Positions 33,346-42,331 of a stretch of 64,000 bases of DNA are shown piece after piece (within the stretch, counting starts at the first letter, position 1; every line of letters starts with the position of its first letter). The stretch is from Micromonospora noduli (lineage in GTDB: Bacteria; Actinomycetota; Actinomycetes; Mycobacteriales; Micromonosporaceae), in assembly GCF_003264365.1 (NCBI RefSeq), contig NZ_PYAK01000003.1:1-64000 (forward strand), in the 5' to 3' direction. The position numbers and the translations under genes are program-made. The notes beneath the pieces were generated by a model that worked only from the letters and a program-made list of their open reading frames with translations, had not been told where the DNA came from and searched no databases.

Positions 33346-34277
33346 GGCGCGGCCACCTCCGAGGAACGCAGGGCGACCAGCCGCTCCGCGGTGCGCAGCG
33401 CGGCGGAGGTCATGATGTCCAGGTTCCCCGCGTACGCGGGCAGGTAGTGCCCGGCGCCGGAGACCTCCAGGAAGACCGACACCTGAAGAGCGGTGAGCCG
33501 CCGCCCGAGCGTCGGCAGGTACGCCTCGACCCGGTCGAACTGCACGTCCTGCTTGAGCCGGTAGCCAGGGACGTACTCCCGCACGGCCGCCACCATCTCG
33601 GCGACCGAGGCGGCGATGGCGTCGGTGTCGGCGTCGGCGTCCGGGCAGAGGCAGTAGACGGTGTCCCGCATCAGCAGCGGCGGGTCCGCCGGGTTCAGCA
33701 CGATGATCGCCTTGCCCCGCTCCGCACCGCCCACCACCTCGATGGCCCGGGCCGTGGTCTCGGTGAACTCGTCGATGTTGGCCCGGGTGCCCGGCCCGGC
33801 GGACTTCGACGCGATCGACGCGACGATCTCCCCGTACGCCACCGGGGTGACCCGACGTACCGCGGCGACGATCGGCACAGTCGCCTGCCCGCCGCAGGTC
33901 ACCATGTTGACGTTGGGCTGATGCAGGTGCTCGTCGAGGTTGACCGGCGGCACCACGTACGGGCCGAGCGCGGCCGGGGTCAGGTCGACCACAGTCCGGC
34001 CGTGGGCGCGCAACACCTCGTCGTGGCGTCGGTGCGCGCCGGCCGAGGTGGCGTCGAACACCAGCTCGACGTCGGCGAACTCGGGCATCGCGACCAGCCC
34101 GTCCACCCCGTCGGCGGTGGTGGCGACGCCGAGCCGGCGAGCGCGCGCCAAACCGTCGGAGGCCGGGTCGATGCCGGCCATCGCCACCATGCGCAGGCTC
34201 TCACTGAGCCGCAACACCTTGATCATCAGATCGGTGCCGATGTTTCCCGATCCCAGCACCGCCACGTTGGTGGTCAC
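33342..34277 (-). CDS. dmpF: acetaldehyde dehydrogenase (acetylating)
   Basis: 311 residues from GTG 34277. The NAD-binding motif is [14 protein letters not shown] (about 6-19). The catalytic Cys is in [11 protein letters not shown] (about 130). It converts acetaldehyde from the aldolase partner to acetyl-CoA. A 4-nt overlap with the hydratase gene upstream (GTGA) and with the aldolase gene downstream (ATGA) keeps the genes coupled. Confidence 0.95.
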   Translation of the reverse strand: MTTNVAVLGSGNIGTDLMIKVLRLSESLRMVAMAGIDPASDGLARARRLGVATTADGVDGLVAMPEFADVELVFDATSAGAHRRHDEVLRAHGRTVVDLTPAALGPYVVPPVNLDEHLHQPNVNMVTCGGQATVPIVAAVRRVTPVAYGEIVASIASKSAGPGTRANIDEFTETTARAIEVVGGAERGKAIIVLNPADPPLLMRDTVYCLCPDADADTDAIAASVAEMVAAVREYVPGYRLKQDVQFDRVEAYLPTLGRRLTALQVSVFLEVSGAGHYLPAYAGNLDIMTSAALRTAERLVALRSSEVAAP

Positions 34278-35071
34278 TGGCCGCCCCTGTCGCTGAAGGA
34301 TGTCCGCACCGAGCCGAGTCCGGAGATCCGGGCCTCGTACGCGGCACCGGGGGTGACCGGCACCATCGGACCGAGCGCCCCGGAGAGCACCACGTCCCCG
34401 GCGCGCAGCGGATCGCCGGCACGGGCCAGGGTGCCGGCCAACCACTGCAGGGCGTGCAGCGGGTTGCCCAGGCAGGCGGCGCCCGCGCCCACCGAGACCG
34501 GTTCGCCGGCGTGCTCCAGCACCATTCCGCACAGTCGCAGGTCCACGTCGGCGAGCCGGCGCGGCGTGGTGCCGAGCACGAAGAGCCCGCTGGAGGCGTT
34601 GTCGGCGACGGTGTCCACGATGGAGATGTCCCAGGCGGCGATCCGGGAGTCGACGATCTCGATCGCCGGCAGCACGTGGTCGACCGCGCGGATCAGGTCG
34701 ACAGTGGTTAGCTGCGGGTTCGGGAGATCCTTGTCGAGCACGAAGGCGATCTCCGCCTCCACGCGGGGCTGGAGCAGCCGGTCGATGGGCACCTCGACCC
34801 CGTCGCCGACCGCCATGGCGTCGGTCAGCATGCCGAAGTCCGGCTGGAACACCCCGAAGGTCTCCTGCACGGCCCGGGAGGTCAACCCGATCTTCGCGCC
34901 GACCCGGCGTTCGCCGCGGCCCTGCCAGGCCCGCGCCTGGAGTTGCTGCACCCGGTACGCGGCCTCGACGTCGCCCTCGGGCAGCAGCCGGCCCCGGAGC
35001 GGCGCGCACGGCTTGCCGGTGCTGCGGGCGTCGGCCAACTCCCGGTTGGCGGCCTCGATGTCAGCTTCCAT
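34274..35071 (-). CDS. 2-oxopent-4-enoate hydratase (2-keto-4-pentenoate hydratase)
   Basis: 265 residues from ATG 35071, which has GAGGGAG five bases upstream. A GTG at 35095 would overlap the previous stop as GTGA, matching the other operon junctions, so the start is not certain. The fold is hydratase/decarboxylase type with [23 protein letters not shown] and [14 protein letters not shown]. It adds water to 2-oxopent-4-enoate to give 4-hydroxy-2-oxovalerate. Confidence 0.88.
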   Translation of the reverse strand: MEADIEAANRELADARSTGKPCAPLRGRLLPEGDVEAAYRVQQLQARAWQGRGERRVGAKIGLTSRAVQETFGVFQPDFGMLTDAMAVGDGVEVPIDRLLQPRVEAEIAFVLDKDLPNPQLTTVDLIRAVDHVLPAIEIVDSRIAAWDISIVDTVADNASSGLFVLGTTPRRLADVDLRLCGMVLEHAGEPVSVGAGAACLGNPLHALQWLAGTLARAGDPLRAGDVVLSGALGPMVPVTPGAAYEARISGLGSVRTSFSDRGGQ

Positions 35072-35091
35072 GCCCGCTCCCTCGCTACGGC

Positions 35092-36600
35092 TCACGACAG
35101 GTCCACACAGACGTTCGTGAGTTCGGAGTAGAAGTTCAGCGAGTGCACGCCGCCCTCGCGACCGATCCCGGACGCCTTCACCCCGCCGAACGGGGTACGC
35201 AGGTCACGCAGGAACCACGTGTTGACCCACACGATGCCGGCGTCGAGCCGGGCTCCGGCCCGGTGCGCTACGCCCACGTCCGGGGTCCACACGGTCGCCG
35301 CCAGGCCGTACTCGGTGCCGTTGGCGAGGGCGTACGCCTCGTCCTCGGTGTCGAACGGCGCGACGTGCACCACCGGGCCGAAGATCTCCTCCCGGTTCGT
35401 GCGGGCGTCCGGGCCGAGCCCGGTGAGCACCGTCGGCTGCACGTACGACCCGCCGTCGCGGGTGTCGCCGAAGGTGGGCGTGCCGCCACCGGTGAGCACC
35501 TCGGCGCCCTCCGAGCGGGCCAGCTCGTAGGCGCCGAGCACCTTCGCCCGGTGCTGGTGGGAGATCAGCGGCATGGTGGCGGTGGCCTCGTCGGTCGGCC
35601 AGCCGTACGCCAGCTCGCCGGCCCGCTTCGCCAGCCGGGCGGTGAACTCCTCGAAGACCGGGCGCTGCACGTAGATGCGTTCGGTGCAGAGGCACACCTG
35701 CCCGCCGTTGGTGAAGCTGGACCGCACCGAGCCGGCCACCGCGGCGTCCAGGTCGGCGTCGGCGAAGACCAGGCCGGCGTTCTTGCCGCCGAGTTCGAAG
35801 CTCACCGCCTTCACCCCGTCGGCGGCGGCCCGCATGATCGCGCCGCCGGTGGCCGACTCGCCGGTGAAGGTGATCGCGTCGACGCCCGGGTGGCGGGTGA
35901 GGAACTCGCCCGCCGAGTCCGGCCCGAAACCGTGCACCAGGTTGAACACCCCGGCCGGTACGCCAGCGGCGGCCATCACCTCGGCGAGCACCGTCGCCGA
36001 GGCGGGAGTCTCCTCGCTGGGCTTGACCACGACGGCATTGCCGCAGGCCAGCGCCGGAGCCACCTTCCAGGTGAGCAGCAGCAGCGGCAGGTTCCACGGC
36101 ACGATGACCGCGACCACGCCGACCGGCTTGCGCAGCGCGTAGTTGAGTGCCCGGCCGCCGGTCGGGGTGACAGTCGTGAACGACTCGGTGGGGGCGGTCG
36201 CCACGATCTCCGCGAACGCTCGGAAGTTCGCCGCGCCGCGCGGAATGTCCAGGGTGCGGGCCTGGGCGATGGACTTGCCGGTGTCGGCGACCTCGGCGGT
36301 GACCAGGTCGTCGAAGCGGCGCTCCAGCTCGTCGGCGACGCGGCGCAGCACCTCGGCGCGCTCGCGCTCTCCCATCCGGCCCCACGGCCCCCGCAGTGCC
36401 GCCCGGGCGGCGGCCACCGCGTCGTCCACAGTGGACCGCGACGCCTCGTCCACCTCGAAGACCTGCTCCCCGGTGACCGGGCTGGCCTTGGCGAACGTAG
36501 ACCCGCCGTCGACGAACTCGCCGGCGACGAAGTTACGCAACCGCTGCGGGCCACTCGGCGCGTGGCCGGCCATCAGCCGCGGATCCCAGTTGCCGGTCAT
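35092..36600 (-). CDS. aldehyde dehydrogenase (2-aminomuconate-6-semialdehyde dehydrogenase type)
   Basis: 502 residues. NAD-dependent aldehyde dehydrogenase: catalytic Cys in NGGQVCLCTER, general base Glu in FELGGKNAG, and NAD-binding segment FTGESATGG. In this operon it should oxidise 2-aminomuconate 6-semialdehyde, the ACMSD product, to 2-aminomuconate. Sequence alone would equally allow 2-hydroxymuconic semialdehyde dehydrogenase. ATGA overlap with kmo. Confidence 0.9.
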   Translation of the reverse strand: MTGNWDPRLMAGHAPSGPQRLRNFVAGEFVDGGSTFAKASPVTGEQVFEVDEASRSTVDDAVAAARAALRGPWGRMGERERAEVLRRVADELERRFDDLVTAEVADTGKSIAQARTLDIPRGAANFRAFAEIVATAPTESFTTVTPTGGRALNYALRKPVGVVAVIVPWNLPLLLLTWKVAPALACGNAVVVKPSEETPASATVLAEVMAAAGVPAGVFNLVHGFGPDSAGEFLTRHPGVDAITFTGESATGGAIMRAAADGVKAVSFELGGKNAGLVFADADLDAAVAGSVRSSFTNGGQVCLCTERIYVQRPVFEEFTARLAKRAGELAYGWPTDEATATMPLISHQHRAKVLGAYELARSEGAEVLTGGGTPTFGDTRDGGSYVQPTVLTGLGPDARTNREEIFGPVVHVAPFDTEDEAYALANGTEYGLAATVWTPDVGVAHRAGARLDAGIVWVNTWFLRDLRTPFGGVKASGIGREGGVHSLNFYSELTNVCVDLS

Positions 36601-37934
36601 GCCCGCCTCCCTCGGCCCAGTGCCGCACCGATCGCGCCGACCAGCAGCAGCGCCGCCCCGCCGACTACCGCCCCGAGCACCCGGTGCTGTCGGCGCACCC
36701 GGCGGCGCACCTCCGCGTACGGGGTGGTGGAGAACGACACCAGCTCGTACTGGGAAACGTACCGGCCGGGCAGTGCCCGTTCCAGTGCGTGCTCCACCCG
36801 CCGCCGGGTCTGGAAGACCGGGGAGGCGACCTTGTCCCGCATCTCCACGAAGTTGGTCAGCGCCATCGTCGCGATTGCCTCGGCGTTCTCCTGTCGGCGC
36901 CGCTGGAACAGCGGCAGCGCCGCCAACCAGTCGTCGGCGCACTCGTCCAGGCAGCGGTCCAGCTCCACCACGTCCTCGAAGGCGCAGTTGGCGCCCTGGC
37001 CGTAGAACGGCACGATGGCGTGCGCCGCGTCGCCGAGCAGCCCGACCTTGCCGAAGACCTGCCACGGGGTACAGCGGACCGTGCCGAGCACGCCCACCGG
37101 GTTGTGCTGGTAGTCGTCGACCAGGTTCGGGGCCAGCGGGACCACGTCCGGATAGTGCTCGGTGAAGTGCCGTTCGATCTCCGCCGGGCTGGTCAGCGAG
37201 GCGAAGCTGCCGGCACCGTCGTTGGGCCAGAACAGCGTGCAGGTGAAGGAGCGGTCCGGGTTCGGCAGCGCGATCATCATCGAGGTGCCGCGCGGCCAGA
37301 TGTGCAGCGCGTCCGGGTCCAGGGCGAAGTCCCCGCCCAGCGGCGGAATCGTCAGCTCCTTGTAGCCGTAGTCGAGGAAGTCCACGCTCTCGTCCAGCAG
37401 CCCGTACGCCAGCAGTTGCCCGCGCACCGCGGAGCCGGCGCCGTCGGCACCCAGCACGACCGACGCCTTCGCCGCGACCGGGCCCTGCGGGGTCTCGAAG
37501 CTCAGGGCGCCGTCGGTCGGGTCGAGCCCGACCAGCCGGTGGTCGAAGACGACCCGCACGCCCGGAAGGGAAGCGGCCTCGTCCAGCAGGGCGTTGTTCA
37601 GCGCACCCCGGCTGATCGAGTTGATCGCCCGGTCGCCGGCCGCGCTGTACGACTGGAACTGCTGCTCGCCCTCGACCGGGTGGATCATCCGGCCGCGCAT
37701 CGGCAGCGCGTCGGCCATCACCTGCTCGGCCAGCCCGATGCGGCGCAACGCGTCCAGGCCGCGCTCGGAGAGCGCCAGGTTGATCGAACGACCGCGTTCG
37801 GCGGTGCCGGCGCGCGGGTCGGAGCGGCGCTCGTAGAGGGCCACCGGGTAGCCACGCCGGGCCAGGAAGCAGGCCGCCAGACAGCCGGCCAGCCCGGCAC
37901 CGACGATCGCGATCTCGTCGCGCCGCGCGGTCAT
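36597..37934 (-). CDS. kmo: kynurenine 3-monooxygenase
   Basis: 445 residues. FAD-dependent aromatic hydroxylase. The N-terminal dinucleotide motif is IVGAGLAGCLAACFLARRGY (about 10-29), and the second FAD motif is VGLLGDAAHAIVPFYGQGAN (about 303-322). A C-terminal hydrophobic segment (GAVVGGAALLLVGAIGAAL) is followed by basic residues, so it is probably membrane-anchored, as in other KMOs. It hydroxylates kynurenine to 3-hydroxykynurenine. Overlaps kynU by 4 nt. Confidence 0.95.
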   Translation of the reverse strand: MTARRDEIAIVGAGLAGCLAACFLARRGYPVALYERRSDPRAGTAERGRSINLALSERGLDALRRIGLAEQVMADALPMRGRMIHPVEGEQQFQSYSAAGDRAINSISRGALNNALLDEAASLPGVRVVFDHRLVGLDPTDGALSFETPQGPVAAKASVVLGADGAGSAVRGQLLAYGLLDESVDFLDYGYKELTIPPLGGDFALDPDALHIWPRGTSMMIALPNPDRSFTCTLFWPNDGAGSFASLTSPAEIERHFTEHYPDVVPLAPNLVDDYQHNPVGVLGTVRCTPWQVFGKVGLLGDAAHAIVPFYGQGANCAFEDVVELDRCLDECADDWLAALPLFQRRRQENAEAIATMALTNFVEMRDKVASPVFQTRRRVEHALERALPGRYVSQYELVSFSTTPYAEVRRRVRRQHRVLGAVVGGAALLLVGAIGAALGRGRRA

Positions 37935-39301
37935 GCTGAGCCGCCTTTCGTTCGCGACTGCGGGGCTCGCAACCCCGGCTCACTCCTCGCGCTCACAGAG
38001 GTCGCCCCCACCGTCGAGGCGAGCGCCGCGGCGGCACGCCAGCAGTCGAGGTACGTGGAGTACAGCGGCACCGGGGCGAACCGCACGACGTCGGGTTCGC
38101 GGGCGTCGGCGATGACCCCGTGCTCGTACCGTAGGCGTTTGGTCAGCTCGTTGGCGCTGCCGGAACCGATGCGCACGGAGAGCTGGCAGCCTCGGCGGGC
38201 CGGGTCGCGCGGGGTGACCACCCGCAGCGGCCGGCCGACGGTCACCTCGTCGAGCAGTGACTCCAGCCAGCCGGTGAGGCGCTGGCTGCGCGCGCGCAGC
38301 GCGGTCATCCCCACCGCGTCGAACAGCTCCAGCGAGGTACGCACCGGACCCATCGCGAAGATCGGCGGGTTGGAGATCTGCCAGGCCTCCACAGTGGCCG
38401 GTGGCCGGGACACCGGCGTCATCTCGAACCGGGTGGCCGCCGCGGTGCTCCACCATCCCTCGAACCGGGGCAGGTTCTCGTCGCCGAGGTGCCGCTCGTG
38501 CACGAAGACGCCGGCGAGGGCACCCGGGCCGGAGTTCAGGTACTTGTAGGAGCACCACGCGGCGAAGTCGACGTCCCAGTCGTGCAGGGCCAGCGGCACG
38601 TTGCCGACCGCGTGGGCGAGGTCCCAACCGACCACCGCTCCGGCGGCCCGGCCGGCAGCCGTGATCGCCGGGATGTCCAGCAGCTCACCGGTGAGGTAGT
38701 TGACCCCGCCGAGCAGCAGCAGCGCCACCCGGTCGCCCTCGGCGGCCAGGTAGTCGGTCACGTCCTCGGTGCGCAGGGCGTCCTCACCCGCGCGCGGACG
38801 CAACCGGACCACTGTGTCGTCCGGGTCCAGGCCGTGGAACCGGGCCTGGCTACGCACGGCGTAGCTGTCCGAGGGGAACGCGGCGTCCTCGATGACGATG
38901 CGGGTGCGCGCGCCAGCCGGTCGGTAGAAACTCACCATCAGCAGGTGCAGGTTGACAGTGAGCGAGTTCATCACCACGGCCTCCGTGGGCCGGGCGCCGA
39001 CCAGTCGCGCGGCCGGCCCGGTCAACAACTCGTGGTACGGCAGCCAGGGGCGCTCCGCCTCCAGGTGCCCCTCCACGCCGAGCCGCCCCCACGCGTCCAG
39101 GTCGGCCAGGAGTTCGTCGCGGGTGGCCCGAGGTTGCAGGCCGAGCGAGTTGCCGGCCAGGTACGCCGACTCGGGGTGGTCGCCACCGTCGGCCGGCGGC
39201 ACGTGGAACAGGTGCCGGTGACCGGGGTCGGCCTCGTCACGGCGATGCGCTTCCGCCTCGCCAGCGGCGAGGCCCAGCGGCTCGGCTTGAGGGGTCGTCA
39301 T
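37931..39301 (-). CDS. kynU: kynureninase
   Basis: 456 residues. PLP-dependent enzyme that cleaves (3-hydroxy)kynurenine to (3-hydroxy)anthranilate and alanine. The PLP-lysine segment is FAAWCSYKYLNSGPGALAG (Lys about 249). The start region includes YLAGNSLGLQP, and VGWDLAHAVGNVP carries the PLP Asp. The start is 19 nt after the kynA stop; it overlaps kmo by ATGA. Confidence 0.96.
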   Translation of the reverse strand: MTTPQAEPLGLAAGEAEAHRRDEADPGHRHLFHVPPADGGDHPESAYLAGNSLGLQPRATRDELLADLDAWGRLGVEGHLEAERPWLPYHELLTGPAARLVGARPTEAVVMNSLTVNLHLLMVSFYRPAGARTRIVIEDAAFPSDSYAVRSQARFHGLDPDDTVVRLRPRAGEDALRTEDVTDYLAAEGDRVALLLLGGVNYLTGELLDIPAITAAGRAAGAVVGWDLAHAVGNVPLALHDWDVDFAAWCSYKYLNSGPGALAGVFVHERHLGDENLPRFEGWWSTAAATRFEMTPVSRPPATVEAWQISNPPIFAMGPVRTSLELFDAVGMTALRARSQRLTGWLESLLDEVTVGRPLRVVTPRDPARRGCQLSVRIGSGSANELTKRLRYEHGVIADAREPDVVRFAPVPLYSTYLDCWRAAAALASTVGATSVSARSEPGLRAPQSRTKGGSA

Positions 39302-39320
39302 TGCTCTTCTCGCTCTCCGG

Positions 39321-40226
39321 TCACATCGCGGTGCGGGCCGACCACAGCTCCGGGAAGACCACCCGGGCCATGCTGCGCTGCAACCACGCCAGGCCGGCGG
39401 AGCCTCCGCTGCCGACCTTGGCGCCCATCGTCCGCTGCACCGCCTTGACGTGGTTCCAGCGCCAGTCGCCGAACTCTTCGGCGACAGCGCTCAGCGCCTC
39501 GCCGAGCAGCCGCAGGTGATTGTCCGGGCTGGCGTCGTCGTAGATCCGTACCCAGGCCGCCTCGACCAACGGGTGCGGGTCGTGTTCGACGGCCACGTCC
39601 CGGTCGAGCAGGCCGGCGGGAAGGTCGAAACCGCGCCGGGCGAGCAGCGCGAGCACATCGTCCCAGAGGCTCGGGGTGGCCAGGGCGGCGCTCAGCTCGG
39701 CGTGCACCTCGGCCTGCCGGCGGAACGGGCGGATCAGCGTCGGGTCGCGCAACCCGAGCAGGAACTCCAACTGCCGGTACATCGCCGACTGGAAGCCGGA
39801 GGCCTCACCGAGCAGATTGCGGAACCGGTTGAAGTCGGCAGGGCTCATCCAGCGCAGGCCCTGCCAGGCGGCGTTGAGCCCCTCCAGGTGCAGCTTGGCT
39901 CGGCCCAGCGGTGCCAACGCCTCCCAGATCTGGTCGGCGCGGATCAGCCGCTGGGTCTCCCGCAGCTCGTGGCAGGTCAGCCCGAAGTACAGCTCCATGA
40001 TCTGGCTGACCATCAGGAAGGACATCTCGCCAGGGTCGCTGCTGAGCGGATGCTGCATCTTGTGCAGGGCGCTGGCCTGCACGTACGCGTCGTACGGCAC
40101 CATGTCGGCGAACTCCAGGGTCGGCTCACCACCGGTGCGCTCCGCCTGCGCGACGCGCTGCCCGGGGGTCACCGGTTGCACCGTGGCACGGCGGTTCGGC
40201 GGCCGCCGCTCCGTCTGATCCACCAT
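39321..40226 (-). CDS. kynA: tryptophan 2,3-dioxygenase
   Basis: 301 residues from ATG 40226, which has GGAGGGAG upstream; an ATG at 40259 is an alternative. Haem dioxygenase that opens the indole ring of tryptophan to N-formylkynurenine. TDO features present are QHPLSSDPGEMSFLM, ELYFGLTCHELRETQ, SGFQSAMYRQLEFLLG and the C-terminal WNHVKAVQRTMGAK with the haem-linked His. First gene of the operon, divergent from the Lrp-type regulator. Confidence 0.96.
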   Translation of the reverse strand: MVDQTERRPPNRRATVQPVTPGQRVAQAERTGGEPTLEFADMVPYDAYVQASALHKMQHPLSSDPGEMSFLMVSQIMELYFGLTCHELRETQRLIRADQIWEALAPLGRAKLHLEGLNAAWQGLRWMSPADFNRFRNLLGEASGFQSAMYRQLEFLLGLRDPTLIRPFRRQAEVHAELSAALATPSLWDDVLALLARRGFDLPAGLLDRDVAVEHDPHPLVEAAWVRIYDDASPDNHLRLLGEALSAVAEEFGDWRWNHVKAVQRTMGAKVGSGGSAGLAWLQRSMARVVFPELWSARTAM

Positions 40227-40312
40227 CTCGTCTCCCTCCCCCGGACTGGCCGACGTCATGATCTCGCGGTCGGATCGGCCTGCGGAATGCCGAATCAACG
40301 GCTCTCAGCCCC

Positions 40313-40344
40313 TTCACCTGGCAAACCAAAGGCAACTAGGCGAA
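40313..40344. promoter_or_regulatory. candidate operator between kynA and the Lrp-type regulator
   Basis: TTCACCTGG (40313-40321) and CTAGGCGAA (40336-40344) are inverted with 7 of 9 matching, spaced by a 14-nt A-rich stretch. The element sits in the only intergenic gap between the divergent start codons at 40226 and 40372. Lrp/AsnC proteins commonly bind such spaced inverted repeats. Confidence 0.4.
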
Positions 40345-40371
40345 GTCGGTTCACGAAAGTAAGGTCTGAGC

Positions 40372-40836
40372 GTGGACGACATGGACTGGGCGCTGCTGCG
40401 CGAGTTGCAGGCCGACGCGCGGCTCTCCTTCAGCGAGTTGTCCCGGCGCGTACACCTGTCGCCACCGTCCGTCGCGGAGCGGGTCCGGCGGCTGGAGGAG
40501 GCCGGGATCATCACCGGCTACCACGCCCACGTCGACCTGAGCCGCGCCGGCCGTAGCGTGGTCGCGCTGATCCGGATGTCCTGCTACGGCGCGCGGTGCA
40601 TCCTGCACGACCCGGCCGTGGCCGACTGGCCGGAGATCCTGGAGATCCACCGGATCACCGGGGACGCGTGCAGCGTGCTGAAGGTGGCGGCCGGCTCGAT
40701 CGGCGCGTTCGAGGGGGTCATCGACCGTCTCGCCCCGTACGGCCAACCGTCGAGCACGATGGTCCTGTCCTCCCCGCTGAACTGGCACCCCGTCACCCCC
40801 CTCCCCGCCACCGGGCCCATCCCCCGCCCGCGCTGA
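40372..40836 (+). CDS. Lrp/AsnC-family transcriptional regulator
   Basis: 154 residues from GTG 40372. N-terminal winged helix (MDWALLRELQADARLSFSELSRRV, HTH about 20-45) followed by an AsnC ligand-binding domain (about 64-145) with EIHRITGDACSVLKVAAG. It is divergently transcribed from kynA and the degradative operon, so it is the likely tryptophan/kynurenine-responsive regulator. The inverted repeat at 40313-40344 is a candidate site. Its sense (activator or repressor) is unknown. Confidence 0.93.
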   Translation: MDDMDWALLRELQADARLSFSELSRRVHLSPPSVAERVRRLEEAGIITGYHAHVDLSRAGRSVVALIRMSCYGARCILHDPAVADWPEILEIHRITGDACSVLKVAAGSIGAFEGVIDRLAPYGQPSSTMVLSSPLNWHPVTPLPATGPIPRPR

Positions 40837-40933
40837 CCCCGCCCACAGTGCGGGTTTGCCCCAGTGCCAGCGGGAAAGCAGCGCACGTGCCCAGGGGAGG
40901 GTTCCGGCGGTCGTCGCCGGTTGGGGGGAAATC

Positions 40934-41458
40934 ATGCAGGCAATCCGCACGATCAACCGCGCGCTCTCGTCCGTACTGACACTGGTGGGGCTGATCGGAG
41001 CGTTCGTCCTGTTGTCGGTCGCACCGGCGCGGGCCGGCGAGAACGTCTTCGTCGAGGTGACACCGAACAGCGCCCAGGCCGGCAGCCGGGTCAACATCAA
41101 GGCGAGCTGCGACAACGACAACAACAACCGGCAGTCCAGCGTGCACTCCGACGCGTTCGGGCACGTGCAGCTCAAACCGGACAGGGGCTTCCTGACCGGG
41201 CAGGCCACCATCGCGAGGGACAAGCCGGCCGGTGACTACCCGGTCGACCTGCGCTGCGAGAACGGCCAGACGGCGTCGACCACGCTGACCGTGCTGAACA
41301 TGGCCTCACCGAGCAAGGGCCCGGCGACCGGTGGCGGTGGAATGGCCGGCGGTCGCGGCACCGGCTCGCTGCTGGTGCTCGGTGGCGTGGCGTTGGTGGC
41401 CACCGCGATCGTGCTCGGAATGGCCGGCGGCCGACGTCGGCCGGGAGCCGGCTCCTGA
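40934..41458 (+). CDS. secreted membrane-anchored protein, probable sortase-linked partner
   Basis: 174 residues. A signal peptide (INRALSSVLTLVGLIGAFVL... ARA, cleavage near Ala34) is followed by a beta-rich extracellular domain (residues 35-118, with a CD...C pair suggesting a disulphide), a Gly-rich linker, a C-terminal membrane helix (SLLVLGGVALVATAIVLGMA) and a basic tail RRRPG. It looks like a wall- or membrane-attached protein, but no LPxTG motif was found before the helix. It starts upstream of the sortase gene with a 12-nt gap. Confidence 0.75.
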   Translation: MQAIRTINRALSSVLTLVGLIGAFVLLSVAPARAGENVFVEVTPNSAQAGSRVNIKASCDNDNNNRQSSVHSDAFGHVQLKPDRGFLTGQATIARDKPAGDYPVDLRCENGQTASTTLTVLNMASPSKGPATGGGGMAGGRGTGSLLVLGGVALVATAIVLGMAGGRRRPGAGS

Positions 41459-41470
41459 GCCGGATCACCC

Positions 41471-42307
41471 ATGACCCGCAGATCCGCGCGTGCGCGGCCG
41501 GATCGCCGCGCCCGACTCCGGGCCGGGCCGGCGCTGCGCGCGTCCGGCCGGCTGGTGGCCCGCGTCTCCGGACGGCTGCGTCGGGTCGCCGGGCAGGCCG
41601 TGTCGGCCAGCGTCACCACCACCGACCCGGCCGCCCGGCCGCTGCCGCCGCGGCGTCCGGCCGGGCCGGGGTCGACTCGGCACCGGTTCGGTACGAGTCC
41701 CGGGTTGCCGGTGCTGGCCATCGCCGCGCTGATGGTGCTGATCGTGGCGATGCTCGGCGTCGAGCAGGTGACCGGAATGAGCCTGCTGCCGGACCGGCTC
41801 AGCGCCGGACTGCGACCGCCGCCGAAGAAGTTCCCGGTGCTGCCGGCCAGCCAGCCGACCAGCCTCGCCATCGACAAAATCGACGTGCGGGCGCCCGTAC
41901 ACGACGTCGGCATCGCCCCGGACGGCACGATCGCCGTGCCGGACGCGGGCCGCGCCCAGGAGGCCGGCTGGTACGACCAGGGGCCCACCCCCGGTCAGTA
42001 CGGCCCAGCCGTGATCGTCGGGCACGTCGACACCACCAGCGGGCCGGCGGTCTTCCACAAACTCCGCGAGCTGCGCTCCGGTGACGAGATCGAGGTCACC
42101 CGCACCGACCAGCGCGTGGCCGTCTTCGAGGTCAACTCGGTGGAGAAGTTCGACAAGGGCCGACTGCCGGTGGACGAGGTGTACGGCGACTTCAGCCGCC
42201 CGAGCCTCCGACTGATCACCTGCGGCGGCCAGTGGGTCGGTGGCGAGACCGGCTACGCGGACAACGTGGTGGTCTTCGCCTCGCTGGTCAAGGCGCGTCC
42301 AGGGTGA
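41471..42307 (+). CDS. class F sortase-like transpeptidase
   Basis: 278 residues. An N-terminal basic region is followed by one membrane helix (LPVLAIAALMVLIVAMLGVE, about 76-95) and a sortase domain. The catalytic His is in VIVGHVDTTSGPAVF (about 184) and Cys in LRLITCGGQW (about 254). An Arg equivalent near the end, usual in sortases, is not visible between the Cys and the C-terminus apart from the final RPG. Sortases attach secreted proteins covalently to the wall; the adjacent gene is the likely substrate. Confidence 0.85.
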   Translation: MTRRSARARPDRRARLRAGPALRASGRLVARVSGRLRRVAGQAVSASVTTTDPAARPLPPRRPAGPGSTRHRFGTSPGLPVLAIAALMVLIVAMLGVEQVTGMSLLPDRLSAGLRPPPKKFPVLPASQPTSLAIDKIDVRAPVHDVGIAPDGTIAVPDAGRAQEAGWYDQGPTPGQYGPAVIVGHVDTTSGPAVFHKLRELRSGDEIEVTRTDQRVAVFEVNSVEKFDKGRLPVDEVYGDFSRPSLRLITCGGQWVGGETGYADNVVVFASLVKARPG

Positions 42308-42331
42308 GGGCGGGCAGTTCGGAACCAGGGG

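Noticed and set aside
34274..35095. GTG 35095 as the start of the hydratase
   Set aside because: It would fit the GTGA overlap pattern, but ATG 35071 has a better Shine-Dalgarno and the extra residues are not typical. Kept as an alternative only.
35092..37983. A single 963-codon frame joining the aldehyde dehydrogenase to sequence further upstream
   Set aside because: Upstream of 36600 the frame reads the kmo gene out of frame. The dehydrogenase starts at ATG 36600, overlapping kmo by ATGA.
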